Shown here in pieces: positions 14,220 through 28,268 of a DNA stretch of 64,000 bases. Source of the stretch: Lingula anatina (lineage: Eukaryota > Brachiopoda > Lingulata > Lingulida > Lingulidae). The stretch covers positions 105,756-169,755 of the forward strand of contig NW_019775789.1 in assembly GCF_001039355.2 (NCBI RefSeq), written 5' to 3'. How positions within the stretch are numbered: the first letter of the stretch is position 1; each line of letters starts with the position of its first letter. Both the position numbers and the translations under genes were made by a program. The notes under the pieces are model-generated. The model saw only the letters and a program-made list of their open reading frames with translations. It was not told where the DNA came from and did not search any database.

Positions 14220-16989
14220 ATATGAGGTTAAAAACCACATCCATCCTCTCTCATTCTCTCTCTCTCTTCAACTAAGAATAAACACAGGAGTTGGGCCTTA
14301 CCTTAGGTGTACTAGTTGTAATGTGCGTAGAAGTTTGCCGCTGTTGTATTTGCGTAGGAAAGCCATCTTTCTCAGCTCCAGGACCTGTCGCGGGTCTTTC
14401 TGCACTGGCTGGCCGAGAAGCTGATGTTCACAGAGAAATAGATACATACTGATGTTTCGATGGAGTATTAATTAATTAAATTTTTTAACACTTTCATTTT
14501 TTTCTAATTTTGGAGGTATATTATTCCTGGGGTCAGTCCATTATTTAAGACTGCCTATTTTACAAAGTCATTCAAAAGTGAATTCAATTTCCGTACATCA
14601 TGAGAACTGTCAAATAAAAGTGCATTAAATAAATGAGTCAGAAACAAAAAAAAAAAAAAAACCAAAAAAAAAAAAATTATATTATGAGAATAATTTGTTC
14701 AAGTTATAAAAATTACACAGAGTAAATAATTACTCAGTGACAAATACCTGGTTTTGGTTCTTTTATCGATTTCCCCTCTAAGTCGTCAGGAGCATCTGGA
14801 TTTGATGTTGAAGGGGGCGCTGGTGCAGAATCCGAATCCCATGGCTGGCGGCTTATTGCCTCCTCACCCTCTACTGTAGATGGCGCCACAGGTAGTGAAG
14901 AAGATGGCTTCATCTGACTTTTTACAGTCTTTTTACCTGGAGGGGGAGTCACTGTTGATGTAGATGGCTCTGGTGGATTCTCCTTTGATTCTTCATCTTT
15001 AACTGTAGGTGGAGACACTGTGGAGTCTTCCTGTTTGGACAGAAAATTGAGGAGACAGGATACTTAAATGATCATAATGCGTCACATCTTTTCAATTTTT
15101 TCTGATTATCTAATTTCTGACAATCTTTTCTGATTATCTAATATCAATGATCAGAAATTGTATAAAAAAACTTTCCTCACAAAGATTGATGACAATTATT
15201 TTCATTTTAGTGTGGTAGTGAATAAAATAGTTCCTTATCAATTATAAAACTCATTCTCTCACTGTTAAAAAATTCCAACCCCAGAGAACAGCTGGGGGGT
15301 GGGTGGAGGGGGAATCGGATAGAGGACATGTGCTTCTGACCTCCAGTTAGCTTAATGGACTTCTCTATTTCCATGTCAAGCAAAACAAGATGCTAAACTC
15401 CCCCCCCCCATTCATTCCACCAATCCCCACCCCATCAAAACCATGCATCTGCCATAAAAGTCCAACTTAAGTGCAGTCTTAACTGACCTTTGGAATATTT
15501 TCTTGTGGAGTTTCCTCCCTTTCTACTGCCTTTTTCTTCCCTTTCTTTTTTCCTTTGCCCTTCTTCTTAATCTTTGGTGTCACTTCTTCATCCTCCACTT
15601 CTACAACTGCTGAGGCTCCCTGTGTTTGAAGTAAAAAAAATCAATCACACAAACAAACAGGACTTATTTTCTCTGAATCATTTTTAAAATCACAACCAGG
15701 GTATGACTCATTACAAATATATATCACTGCGTAAAAACATAGTACTAGTATATATATTAATTAAACTGTCAAAAAACTGCCTTTACAGGTCTATAGGGGT
15801 TTGTTTTTTCTGGTGGACCCTTTACCATTAAAACTTTGTTTCTAGATCAAATTTAACCCAGAACAAACTATTTGCCAACAAAAGGGGACTGACCCCCCCC
15901 CCCACCCACCCCAACCCCCACCAATGGCTTGGACTCCTTGAAATTTTGTGTGAAATTACAGGTAATAATTTTTAGAGGCATTTGTACCCCCAACTTGGAA
16001 AAAAAAAACCTGCTTTGCATTGTTAATTTGTAAATACCGGGCACAACAAATAAATCTAAATTATTTCACCTACAGCGCCCCCCCCCCAAACCAAATATTT
16101 GTACCATTCCTCTGTGTTTATAACAGACCTGTGGCTCTTCTTCTTCATTTGCATCTTCTTCAGCTTTTTTCTTTGGTTTGACACCTTTCTTCAGCTTCAT
16201 TTTTGGAACTAAATAAAAAACAAGGCAGCAAAGCTGACAAATGTACAGACAAAAAAACAGAAAATAAAGATGCAAATAAGTGAAAAATTAAATTTTCGCA
16301 AAAAACTGTTAAATTGCCAGAAAAATTTACCAAACAGACTGCATTGCCTATTGAAGCTGTATGTTAGACCCATGTTTCTTTCCTGTAAGTTTGAGAACAG
16401 TAATTGACATGATTTCCCTTAAATGGTCATCATAGGAGCAGTGCCCAAAATAGGGGTTTCTTCAAATTTTGATGCAACATTACATAATGTTGAACAGCAT
16501 GATGACAAACAAATGTTATTAATAAAATATTAGTAACATGGACATTCAGAAAATGTGACAAGAAAAAGTCTTCAGGATCATGGAACTTTAAAGTCACACC
16601 TTGTAAATGCCAATATGTGAAAAATTAAATTTTCACAAAAAACTGTTTAACTGCCAAAAAAANGAATATTCATCAGTTCTGTAAGTTTCAAGCCAAAAGA
16701 AAAAACAGTATTCCACTTATCGTGTTATCGGTAAAAGTGCACGGCGACGACAGACGCAGATGATGGCTATATGTACAGACACATCTGTGTCTGTACATAA
16801 AAAATTGATAATATCAGGGACATTGATGCTTAAATGTATATATGCATCTGTAAACACAAAACAAGTGCTGTTAGGTGTGAAAAACTTAATAAAAAAATCA
16901 CAATTATTTCTCAGTCCAACAAAGGTAAAAATAACTAAAATCTCACATTCAGTCAAAAATAAAATATTTAAATTACCTTGTTCAGCCAT
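5209..16989 (-). CDS. Large multi-pass membrane protein with charged N-terminus, coiled coil and C2-like domain (23 exons)
   Basis: Exons (minus, in order): 16989-16977, 16208-16129, 15619-15488, 15030-14748, 14420-14302, 14014-13924, 13769-13510, 13288-13127, 12823-12713, 12394-12253, 11695-11553, 11160-10997, 10813-10646, 10252-10159, 9831-9640, 9116-8977, 8591-8373, 8047-7795, 7653-7487, 7180-6985, 6646-6494, 5817-5707, 5442-5209. They total 3627 nt, or 1208 residues. The start is MAEQVPKMKLKKG. Residues 1-175 are Lys/Glu/Ser/Pro-rich. About 327-417 is a strongly charged coiled coil. About 465-565 is a beta-rich segment resembling the C2-like domains of ciliary proteins (YVLMVSLYNRLGG ... 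VVGWGAFPICD). About 758-971 holds roughly four hydrophobic spans (exons 8591-8373, 8047-7795, 7653-7487). The tail is cytoplasmic-type and Ser/Pro-rich. The intron after 13510 has a GC donor; the exon at 11160-10997 holds one ambiguous base and ends in a weak donor. I do not recognise the family with confidence; an OFCC1/Ojoplano-type protein is only a guess. Confidence 0.8.
10287..10325. repeat. (CA)n microsatellite
   Basis: An uninterrupted CA run of about 19 copies lies in an intron of the large minus-strand gene, just upstream (minus sense) of exon 10252-10159. Confidence 0.9.
14164..14215. repeat. (CT)n microsatellite
   Basis: A pure dinucleotide run of about 26 copies lies in the intron between exons 14420-14302 and 14014-13924 of the large minus-strand gene. 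Confidence 0.9.
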
Positions 16990-18086
16990 TTCCACTCAAG
17001 TGTGCAGTCAATACTTGGAAAATGAAATGAAACAAACAGCATCTTAAATTTCTGTTATAAATGTTAATTACTAGTACTGCTATATCTATAATACTTACAA
17101 ACCTGCAATGATTTGCGATAAAAAAGACAGAAACAAAAAACAACCAAATATCACACGATCAATGAGAAAAGATGCAAACATGCTAAATAAAAAGTAAGTA
17201 AAGATACGATTGCAAATTAATTCAAAATCTGAAGGCTAATGGTAAAACAATAATTGAGCTGCATGTAAATCTTCACTCCTTGGCTATGGGATGTAAAACA
17301 ATTTATTGCCATGCCAAAAGGAATGACTGTTGAAGTTCAAATGTCCGATGCGAGTAACATGGTCAATCAAATGTGTATAATTTGGCTTAGAAATGACAAT
17401 AACACATTAAGTGAGAGCTCGATTTTTGTAATATTTCAGACAACTAAATACAAGCGAATTCATTCACATCATGATATGCATGGGGAGTCAAAGAGGTCAG
17501 CATAACTACCTGGTCCTAGCATAGATTTGCTCGCCAATTCGAGAGCAAAGCAGAATCACTGCCTACAGAACAGGTGCCCGTTCGCAGTGTCTCTTCTTGA
17601 CCCACTTTTCAAATCACCAAATCACCACCTTTTACCCCACTCTAAACAATGAATTTATGCTTAATGCCATTGCAAGTATATCTTAAAGACACATTTAAAC
17701 TTAATTCGGATTACATACTTCAAATGTTACCTTTTAGTGAAGTTATGAGTGGGAAAAAATTAGTGAAGAAGCCTCATCCGTATTTTCAGCCCGTCCGCCA
17801 TTGTTAAACATTTACGTCACTACAATAGTAACGTTGACGTCACAGACAAGAAGAGACACAATTTACTGCTTTCAAGAGGTGAATATGGTATGATAATTTG
17901 TAAACACGTCCATAGAAATGAATTTGAAATGTTTATATTTATCTTTACACCGAAAAAAATGTTCTGCTTTAAATACTCTTACTTTAATATGAACAACATC
18001 CGACAAAGCTTTTCTTGTCATAGATGGCGCTGGTCGCTGAATGTTTGAGAGGGAGAGAGATCTTGAATCTTGAATGAAATACAGAA
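16990..18086. promoter_or_regulatory. Probable bidirectional promoter with CRE palindrome
   Basis: This 1.1-kb stretch separates the start codons of two divergent genes (minus-strand start at 16989, plus-strand start at 18087). At 17835-17842 it has a perfect CRE palindrome TGACGTCA. A CRE half-site (ACGTCA) lies at 17814-17819, and a CCGCCAT element resembling a YY1/initiator site lies just before it. No coding exon is seen inside, though 5' UTR exons may lie here. Shared control of the two genes is inference from the head-to-head layout. Confidence 0.5.
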
Positions 18087-21000
18087 ATGTCTGGGCAGCA
18101 AAGAATACCTCTCTACCTGGAGCGTCATAAAATAGGGGCACTGTTTGAGGCAAGTGGATTATGTGAATTGATGAACTCTTTTGATGTGCAATTTTTAAGG
18201 CCGTAACACCAACAGCGTCTTAATGTGTTACTCCGACGACTGTTATTTCATCCCCTACTACTACTACTATTATTACTACTACTACTACTACCAGATCAAC
18301 CTGGATTTGATTAAAAACCTACACGATTTCCAGTTTTGCTGCGACTACATTTGTTTATAGTTGTCAACATTCAATTCTTTAGCATAAAATGTTTTAACAT
18401 TTAATATTAAAATAATAAAATACTAGTACACTTCACAATTGTAGATCTTTTCTTCGATCATCCCTGTCATCTGTACACTTTTTTCCATTCATCCATCCAT
18501 TCATCAGAGTTGCCAACAAGACCATACTCTAAATGCGTCATTTAGCTGTTGTCTAACATCTTATTTACCAAAGAATAACCCTGCAAACAAAGGGAGTCTG
18601 TCATAAATAATTTGACAACTCTGGTCCGTGCCTATCATTCTGATTATCTAACTGATTACTATTTCTATTCATTGATACAGGAGTTGATGTCCAAGATAAT
18701 CCACGACCAGCCAGATGACCCTATCTATTTCTTGATCAAAGTGCTGCAGAAGAAACATAAACTTATCAAGGAGGTGAGGACACATACATCTCTAGCATGC
18801 ACTAACAACGTACATACATGCACACACACACACACCTGTGCATCAGGATCGTTGGCAGGGGAGGTTCTGGAGTTTCTAACAACCAACCCATTTGGTTATA
18901 AAACAAAAATTATTTTGGTTTATGCCGTAATGATCCACATTTTCAGAAAAAAGAGCACTCATTTGTTCGAAATTGTTGGCTATAGGCTTGTACGCACATA
19001 GATTAGTACAACAACAAAACTGTAATGTCTAATAATTTGCTCCCATAATGTTTAAGTTTATCATGTTATCTTGTATGTTGTGGAAAATTTAAAAAAAAGT
19101 ATTTGTAATTGTTTTTTTTTGTAGGCTGAAGATGGAGCCAAAGGACCCACACCTACCAGAAAAAGTACCACAGAGCTCTTCAGTGAGTCATGTTAGTGGA
19201 GATAAAGAAAATTGATCATACATGGACAGCATTTTGAATTTATTTAATTTAAAGATTATTTCAAATACATTATCAAATTAGATTAAAAATTATGCTTGTA
19301 CTCTTTAAGTTTTGTGTACTTTAGATGTATTGCTTTTACAAAAGCAGTTTTTAACATTATATAGCATTTGTAAACACATTTATTTCTACAATTTGTAGAA
19401 TTATATAATTGGTGATTGGATACCTCTTCTGTACATGAATAAGAATACATTATTTGTAATATTATTTATAAAATTGTATGTCGGTGTATAAAATTGTAGG
19501 CCATAGCAAGAAAAGCACCCCAGAATTAAGCAGAAAAAGCATGCCAGCTTCTGCAGCTTCTTGGGCGCAGTCTCCTCCTGGTGAGCATTTATATTCATTG
19601 TTACGTAACATAATATACCACACCTAAGAAGACAAAAAAAGACTGTTTTGTATTTAGTTCAGCAGATACATTAGGCCTGAGTTTTGATATTATTATAGTT
19701 GACCAGTTAATTGTAGGTAAATATTTTTTTCATACAAAAACAGTTAAGTATGCTAGAAAAAATCTGCTCTTTTATTTGAAGCTAAAAGAAAATTTTAGCC
19801 AGCGTAATCTTGGTATTTGTATGTACTATAGATGGTGCTGTGACTGAAGACAAGCAGAGAGACTATGAAAAACCTTGGTTGAGTCATAGCAAGAGATTGA
19901 AACCAAAGAAACCTGCTACTGCTGCTGCAGGAGGGGATGGAGAGAATGTAAAACCAGGTAAGATAATTTCCCGCAATTCAAAAATTGCAAAATATATATT
20001 GATTTTAAGTATTATTGAATACTTAATCTACAGAAGATATAAAGAATCGAAATGAAAGGTTGTACACATGGTTTAGCGATAAAAAGTAATTTAAAAAGAG
20101 ACATCTTACTCAGTTTTCAGTGCCATGTTAAGAGCTTGATTTCCTTACAGTTGACAAGCTCAAACATAAATACCAACTTTCAGTTATAAAGTGCAGCAAG
20201 GTTCAACTTAGTCCAAGGTCAAAGGTCACTCAAAGGTCAAGGACACAGTCCTCAGAGTTTGAGGAATTTGTGAAAGCTCCATCAGGTGACTGGCATGGAG
20301 GGATTAATGACTAACAAATGAGAGATTAATGAGGATTATACTCACTGAGGATCAATAACAATTTCTGCATGGTTTAGATGGTGAACACACATGTTCAGTC
20401 ATGCAGTTTGCACTAGACATATTTCCAAAAATTGCAGCAGTTTTCTGTCTATTCACCAAGGCATGGCATATCCAAAACCATTCATGGCATTACAATCCTT
20501 GAGTTCAGGTTACTTGCATGGAAGGTTTAGTGACTAACAAACAGTCTTATGAGGGTAATGGTCACAAAATGAATAACAATTTCTGCATGGTTTAGCTGCC
20601 TATGAAATGCTTATTAATGGGATCTTCTCCAGGATTGCCTTATTAATGAGGAAAAGAGACTTAATCATGAAGTAAGAGCTAGAAAACTTTTAACCTTTAG
20701 ATGGCATTCATGGTTTACTTGACTGATCCCATTAAAGTAGTTAAAATGTGAATTAACAGCATGCACCCTGTGTACACTTTTTTTTTTTTTTTTTTTTTTG
20801 GGGGGGGGGGGGGGGGGTCATGCAAAAGTGAAGTTGGGTTGGCAGCTTCAATGAAATGTGTGCTATAAATAAGCAGCCCAAGCTGAGTGGCAGTAATTGC
20901 AAACTGAATGTGCTTATGTGAGTCGTAAATTGCATTTGAAATTATGTACATAAATGTACATAATTTTTAGTCATCAGTATATTTCTTCAAAGTTAATTTC

Positions 21001-23935
21001 CAAACACATAACATGTAATAAGAAGAAAGAAAACAATCATAATACTTACCTGTGGCCTCAATATCATGAAATGATTACATCTTGGAAAAATTTTTGGGAT
21101 CTGCAGTAACTTGATAGAACCACAAATATTTTCAGTTTCATTTAGAGGTCTGGCTCAGGATTTATCAAAGCAGATGTATTCGTACTTAAAATTTATGCCA
21201 GTGGTAACATATATACATATTTTAAAGGATGATAATTTAAATCCTGAGGCTCCTTAAATTTGACACAGGCTCAATTTTTCTCCTCTCCCTTGATGCCTGC
21301 AAGCCTCCCAGTATAAAAAAGATAAAAATTTGAATAATCTTACAATTGGTTATTTTAGCACCAAGAAAACAGTGGAATGCAGACAACAAAGTTCCTACAG
21401 CTGACTTTGATGAGCTTTGGGAAATCACAAAAGGAGGAAAAGCTTACCAGCGTGTTAGGGATGAGGAAGAAAGAGAGGAGGCAGAAGCCAAGAAAAGAGA
21501 GAGTGGGTGGAGAAGTGTCATGTTAGGGGTGAGCGCTTCATGGTGTTAAAAAACCAAATAGGTTTATAGACTGAAAATATGGTGCTAAAATCTAGTAACA
21601 CTCTGAATATAAGTTTTCCCAGTAATTTTGCCCTTTGTATTTGTATTTCTTGGTAGTCTTTTTCTTAATCGTGCTAGTATTCCACGTTTCAGGAAGGAGA
21701 AGACATGGTCTATAGCAGTGGTGGCTACACTGGGCCATATAGAAAACCAATGACAGAGGAGGAAGAATTAGCTGCAGAGCTTTCAGTTGGGAGGTCAATA
21801 CGCAGTGATCCCAGAGAACGCGAGGAGGCAGAAACTGAAAGCAGTGCAGGGTGGGTATCCTATTTAGGGATTTCACAGCAGAATACTTTATCCAGGAGTG
21901 CTTTGGTAATGACTTCTTTCTCAAAATGTCAATTACTGTTGTCGGTCATTTTTTTTTCTTTTGCCAAATGACTGAATTTATTGAAGTCCTTGATAAATGT
22001 CAAAATGCATCGCAAATTACATTCCAAAGCCTATTTTTCATTTATTTTGAAATAATCATTATCGTAACCTGATATTATTTCTCAAACTATGTAGTTGCCT
22101 CAACCTAATCCTCTATGTAACAAATTACACAAGCATTCATATTTTGCACTCAGTGCATCCAACATGTTTGATGAAAATCAATTTTTCTTTTTCATTTGAT
22201 TGAAAACAACCACTGGATACATCATAATCTACAATTAAATTTTTTACTGTATCACTAATTATTCTAGATCAACCAGCAGCAAGCGTAAGGGTCCAAAATT
22301 TGCCTCAGAACAACACAAGAAAGATTTAGAGAAGTACATCAAGAAGGAGAAAGAAGATGTTCAGTCTCAAGACTCTGGTTATCCGGGCGAGGACGATGAT
22401 TATGATGAGGCCATTGAAGTGCTGGGTAAGATTTATGATTTTTGTAATTTCAGAAATGAAGTATATAAAAACTAACAGTTGGTTTGAACTTTTAGAACAG
22501 AAAGCTTTGTCTAAGTTGACCAGATGTCAGTCAGTTGAAATTTGTGTGAATGTAGCTCTGTACTAGTTTATAAATAGTGAGAAACAATAGAAATAAGAAA
22601 TATCCTATGCTTCAGACTCTTTTTTGTGATGGACTGCTATTTGTTTATTTTGATTATTTGAAGAGCAATTTTTACACTCTAGATCTTTGTGATGATAAGT
22701 TCTTCTTGTCAGTTTTGAATTGATGTGTATTAGTTAAATTGTAAGCCAAAAAAATAAATCAGTGGAGCTATTTTTTTATTTTGATTCTAAAAAAAACTCA
22801 ATTTTCATGTTTGTATGTTAATCAGAGAACCCCGAAGATCTGAAGAATGAAGGTATAACTGGAGTGAAGACGTCTGGAGTCAGGATCAGCAAGGTAGAGT
22901 GTGTTGATTTTTTTAAAAAGGAAGAAGTACTTTTTATTAGTAAAAATTATATTAATTTATGTATGAATGATTTAGATGTTTTGTGGTATTGAAATATTTC
23001 TGGAAATATTTTAAGGCACTATGCACAGGATTAATATGCCAAAATGGTTTTTCCTGGGGGGGGGGGGGGAGTAATTTTCTCCTACATTTAAATCATTGTG
23101 TGCCTGAGTGCCTTAGACTTGGATTAAAATAACAGCTGATGTTCTGTTTTAGATCTTTTTGAGTAATATTCAGCAGTTGCATTGTAATAGCATTGATGAG
23201 TGAATGTGTGAGAAATTTCAACACTGATGAAATAATCATCCATCACACTGAAAATTTAATGTTGTAAGTGTTAAATCATTATAATACTTAATGTTTTAGA
23301 CAATGAAGACAGTTGAAGCAGAGCCTCAAGTGAGAGTCAGTATATGTGCCAGATGTGCTAGGTAAAGGACAGAGGTGTATAATAATAAAAAATAATACAG
23401 TGATGTGACATGCATGTTAAGCATGGTTACATGTTAAATATGTCTTCCTGAGGAGTGGTGTATCAGACTTATACCATGGCTTAAAAAACAAAGTTTTCTA
23501 ATTTATTTTCTGAAGAAAGTATAAGCATTTTTTTCTTCAATTAGTGAGATATTACATTTTAAGTTAAAATATTGCTTAAATTGCTTCAATTTATAGTGAA
23601 GGTTTTCAGCAAACAGCAATTTCATTAGTCAGTTTTATTTTTGCAGGGTCATAGGTGGCACTGAAATGAGTGAACCGACAAGACAGTCCAAATTTGAAGA
23701 ACTTTCTGAGGTTGGCTTTGAGAGAAATGGATCTGCAGGTAGATTGGCTGTAGCTACTTATACTTAAAAGATGCTTTTCATTTAGCTAGGGCAGTTCTCT
23801 TACTGTTAGTGTTGTAGCCCTTGCTTTTGTTGTTGTCTGCAACACCTGTGTTGTAGTTTGTTGTAGTAGGTAATCAGTGCCTCACATCACATTTTAGTCA
23901 CAAGTGAAATAAAATACATAACACACACATACACG

Positions 23936-23997
<62 letters not shown>

Positions 23998-26900
23998 CAT
24001 AGACACACAAAATACTTGTTAGTTCATAGTCAGTGTCTGACATCACATTTTAGTCACCAGTGAGATAACTATAGACATAGCGTCCTCCCCCGACAGAGCC
24101 ACCGCCAGCAGCTTCCAGGCCAAGGCATGGGATATCGTCCAATCAGAAGAGGAGGGAGAGGGAGTGACAGATTTCTTTGATACTAATCTCCAGGCTGCTC
24201 GCCATGTATCGCAGCTTGTTGCTAAGGGAAACGCAAGAAGTAAATGATATGGAGAGCCAATTTCGTTTTTTTTTAAATTACTTTTTTTTGATTGATTTGA
24301 TTTGTTATGTTTGTGTTCTTGTCACCCTGAGAGTTAGAGGTAACTGCTATATCACCTCAGTTATCAGCATGTTCTCTGTGTTAATGGAAATGGCAGAGGG
24401 GAACTGATAATAGATTGACCTCTGAAACTCAGGGTAATACTGGGAATGGCATGCTATAATAGAAGTGAGTTTCAAGTTAAATCTGAAACTGAAGGGTGAC
24501 TCTTGTGAACCTGTTTTGGTTTTTGTTCAGGAAATATGAGAAGAAACTGTAACCAAGAATGCAGAGGGAATGTTTGATATATTTGTTTAATTCTTTTACA
24601 GTTGAAAGTAGTTGACATCATTTATTTATTTATTTAATTTTTTTTTTGTTGAAATATTTATTGATATTTTAGTTTTTGTTTATTTGCTTGTTTGTTTGTG
24701 AATGCTCTTCTTCTAAAAAATCAGTTTCAGCTTTTTGACCAGGTACCAAGAAGGAATGTGTTAATTTTTGTGTTTGACAGCTTGTCTTTGTTGATTCTTA
24801 ACTTTCAAAAAAAAAACAAAAAAAACTTGTTATATTTAAATGTTTTTGTGTAAAATCTTTAAAAGAATTAGAGCATATTGTTTTTAGCCTACTCAGCAAC
24901 GTGAAATTGTGTTATTTTTTCCTAAACAAGTTTTTGTTAATTATATTTGAGCTTTCTTTTTCATCTCATGCATTCATTCATCCTTGTCCATACCCCCCCC
25001 AAAAAAAAATTAATTAATTAATTAATTAATTAATTAGTATAGAAGAAAAAAAATCAAGGATTGTGGTTTTGCAGTAAGAAGAATCTAAAAGATGATTTTT
25101 TTTCTTCCAATTCCAGCTGTACGGTTTGCCCGCCAGCCTCCCAGTGACTTTGCAGATGGAGAAGATGATGAAGATGACGAATTTGAAAGTGTATCTCAAG
25201 TCTCAGGACCTGTGAGTCTGAATTTTTTTTTTTTTTTTTTTTGTTTTTTACAAAAAATCAAACAAATTAATGAATTATATATAATACAATCTTTTGTCAT
25301 TATATTAGTTATTGTTTGTTTTAGCCATGGCTTCCAAACAAATCAAAGTTTTTGATCCAAACTATATATGGCACTTTGGAAAAAAAATTATCAAGTCATT
25401 TCCATGTTGAAATAATTTGTTACGTAACAGTTCACTGACTGGAATAAGCCATTGATTGACAATTTAATATACACAAGAAAATTCTCACAGCCAAGACATA
25501 TACCGTAATATTTCCAGAGACACCCAGTGTGGCAAGCAGAAGACTCTGATGGTGAGTTCAATGTCTCTTCATGGAGTGAAATTACTGAAAATAACTGTCC
25601 AAGTTGACTGTGTTTGGCACAAATAGTAAAGTATTAAAATTATAATTTTTCTCACCAATTCGATAGCAAATGAAAAAAAAAAGCAGATGTTGAGTGGAGC
25701 ATTTTTTCATTTGAATAAGTTTGCACAGAATACCATTGTCTGTTAGTCTGTTTTTATGTGCATGTGTGTTTGTGTGTGTTTGATAAGGATTAAGTGTTTT
25801 TTGTCATAACAATTGTTTTGATGCTGTTGGTAATCTGTTGCCTGATAAATGTGAAGAACATAGCAGAATCTAGACTTCAGATTTGTGTGGGTGTGTGAGT
25901 GTGCACGCGAAGCACCTGAAAACGTGATGCTTCAGAAAAGCAGCCACTGATAAGAAAGTTGACGTAGATATGATCTATAGATATGAATTGCTGTCATTGT
26001 TTGCATATCATGCAAAATGCTTTTGATTATTTATGCTTGATAATTAATTCTGTTATGGTGATTATTGATTGCATGGGGAGATGAGATAACGTTTCTGTCA
26101 AAAATATGTTTTGAGTCAGCACAAAAATCAGGTATTTAGTACCTCCCTCTCTCCTCCCAGAAGATTATGAATAAACAGCAAACATATTTAGCTGTAATCT
26201 TATCATTTTCAATAATAGTTTGATTCTGAATTGAAATATTCTGTTAGCAATGATAATACGAGATAATGTTTAGATTAACAACACAAAGGCATTTTGATCA
26301 GTTGTGCTGTTGCATTCAAAATAGATCTCATAGTGTTGCCATTGCCACAACCCATAGCAAATTCTAGAAAAATGTTTGTCATATTGCTGGAGTAATAAGG
26401 CTGAAGTTGATGTCAATGGATTTTGTGAATCATAAGTTTATCCAATAAACTTGTTACTACTGTAACAACTCTATGAATTTTTGCTTACATGTTTGACCCA
26501 GACATAGGATATAAACATATGGTCATTTGCATGAAACAGATTTTTAAAGATCTGATAATAAGTCTTGAAGTCTGACATATATGGTAGACTCACAAAGTTA
26601 AAAAGAAAACAACTGGTCACTGGTGTTAGTTTACATGACTAATGGCATAATAAAATAGTGACTGTATCAAAAATTTTGTTGTCTGAACCATGTTTGTTCA
26701 TATACAGAAACTTATTCTGTATGTAGATGGCGACCACCTAATAATAAGTTTATGCTATTCTTCATGAAATGTTTTAGTTAGTAATCAAATGGAAGGAATC
26801 CATGGGCACCACTATCATCGTGTTTGCGTGTTGTCGTTGGCCTCTTGTGAGTGGTCGAAGTTGATTTGTGAGTGGTCGAAGTTGACTTGGGAGTGGTCGT

Positions 26901-28068
26901 TGTCGTCTTGGTTGTTGTTTTGGTCGTCGAAGTCGTAGTACTTTTTGTTGTAGAAGTTGTTGTGCTCTTTGTTGTTCTCTTGGTGGAGGAGGTGGTCTTT
27001 GGCATATGCATGGGTCTGATGGCCATCTTGGTGGCTTCTAAGGAATACCATACCCCGCGGAATGATTTCCAGTAGACACCGTCAGGGACAATCGAGTGGT
27101 AGGAGCCATGGCGCATCCCGTTCCCGTTGAGGTTGGAACGGCTGTCGTTGCTGTACCACCATCCGCCGTGATGTTTGGTGGCCATTTTGTTGTGGTCACG
27201 ATCTCTGGTGCTGAAGGTCATGTTTCTGGAACCAATGAAGGAGTCTCCTAAAAAGTTGAAGAAAAGTTTTGAAAACTGACTTTTAATTAGCTGTAGATGT
27301 GATTATAAATTAGCCATGAAGTGGTTCAAATTCTTTCCCTGGATAATACTGAATTATGCCATCAAAGTTAAGAAAAAATCAGCCTTTAGTAATCTTACCT
27401 ATATTCCCCTTTGAGATGTCAGCTGTTATTACTGTTATTTTTATTATAATTATAATTATTGTTATTATTATTATTATCAAAATAAGCCTCAAGAACTGAT
27501 CCATTAATCTACCCAACATCTTACCAACATTTCCCTCTTTGAGACTCCCAAGGTACAGTTTGTATCCGTCACTGGCACTGCTAATGGAGAAATCAGTAAA
27601 GACTCCAAACCCAGAATGGCCGTTGAAGTCTTTGAGATCTACACGTAGTTCATACTTGCGGCTGTTCTTCTTTGGATTGGTCAGCTGATACATGTTATCC
27701 AGACCTGGGTGGAAAGATTAGTTTCACAAATTTAAATATTGTAACTTTTACACTATTGTAAAAAGCATTTAGGCAAAGGATAATTTTTTAGTTAAATGTA
27801 AAGTTCTGTCAAGTAAATGCTTTGGTTACCAAAAGCTCAAGAGAACTTTATATCAGTATCCATTTTTATTTGTTTATGAATTTTTATTTGCAACCCCAAA
27901 ACCCCCAAAAATTATAAAGGACTGGAAAATTAAAAAAGTGTCATGCTCACCCCACCAGAATTCAAAGCCCAGCTGTCCGAAGCCTTCTACATAGGAACGC
28001 ATTCCTTCATAGAAGTCCAGGGGCTTTTGGATGCTGGTCTCACGCTTTTGGATCAACTGGAAATGGGG

Positions 28069-28137
<69 letters not shown>

Positions 28138-28226
28138 GGAGGGAGATCGAGAGAGAGAGAGAGACATAAGATTTGAGAGAGAGAGAGACATAAGATTTGA
28201 GAGAGAGAGAGAGAGAGATGTAAGAT

Positions 28227-28268
<42 letters not shown>

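Noticed and set aside
16280-16663. Duplicated 50-bp block (GTGAAAAATTAAATTTTC words) beside an ambiguous base
   Set aside because: Small intronic duplication with no element ends or coding potential; not enough to call a mobile element.
26872-27075. Val-rich open frame on the plus strand
   Set aside because: Mirror image of the Thr-codon repeat of gene A on the minus strand.
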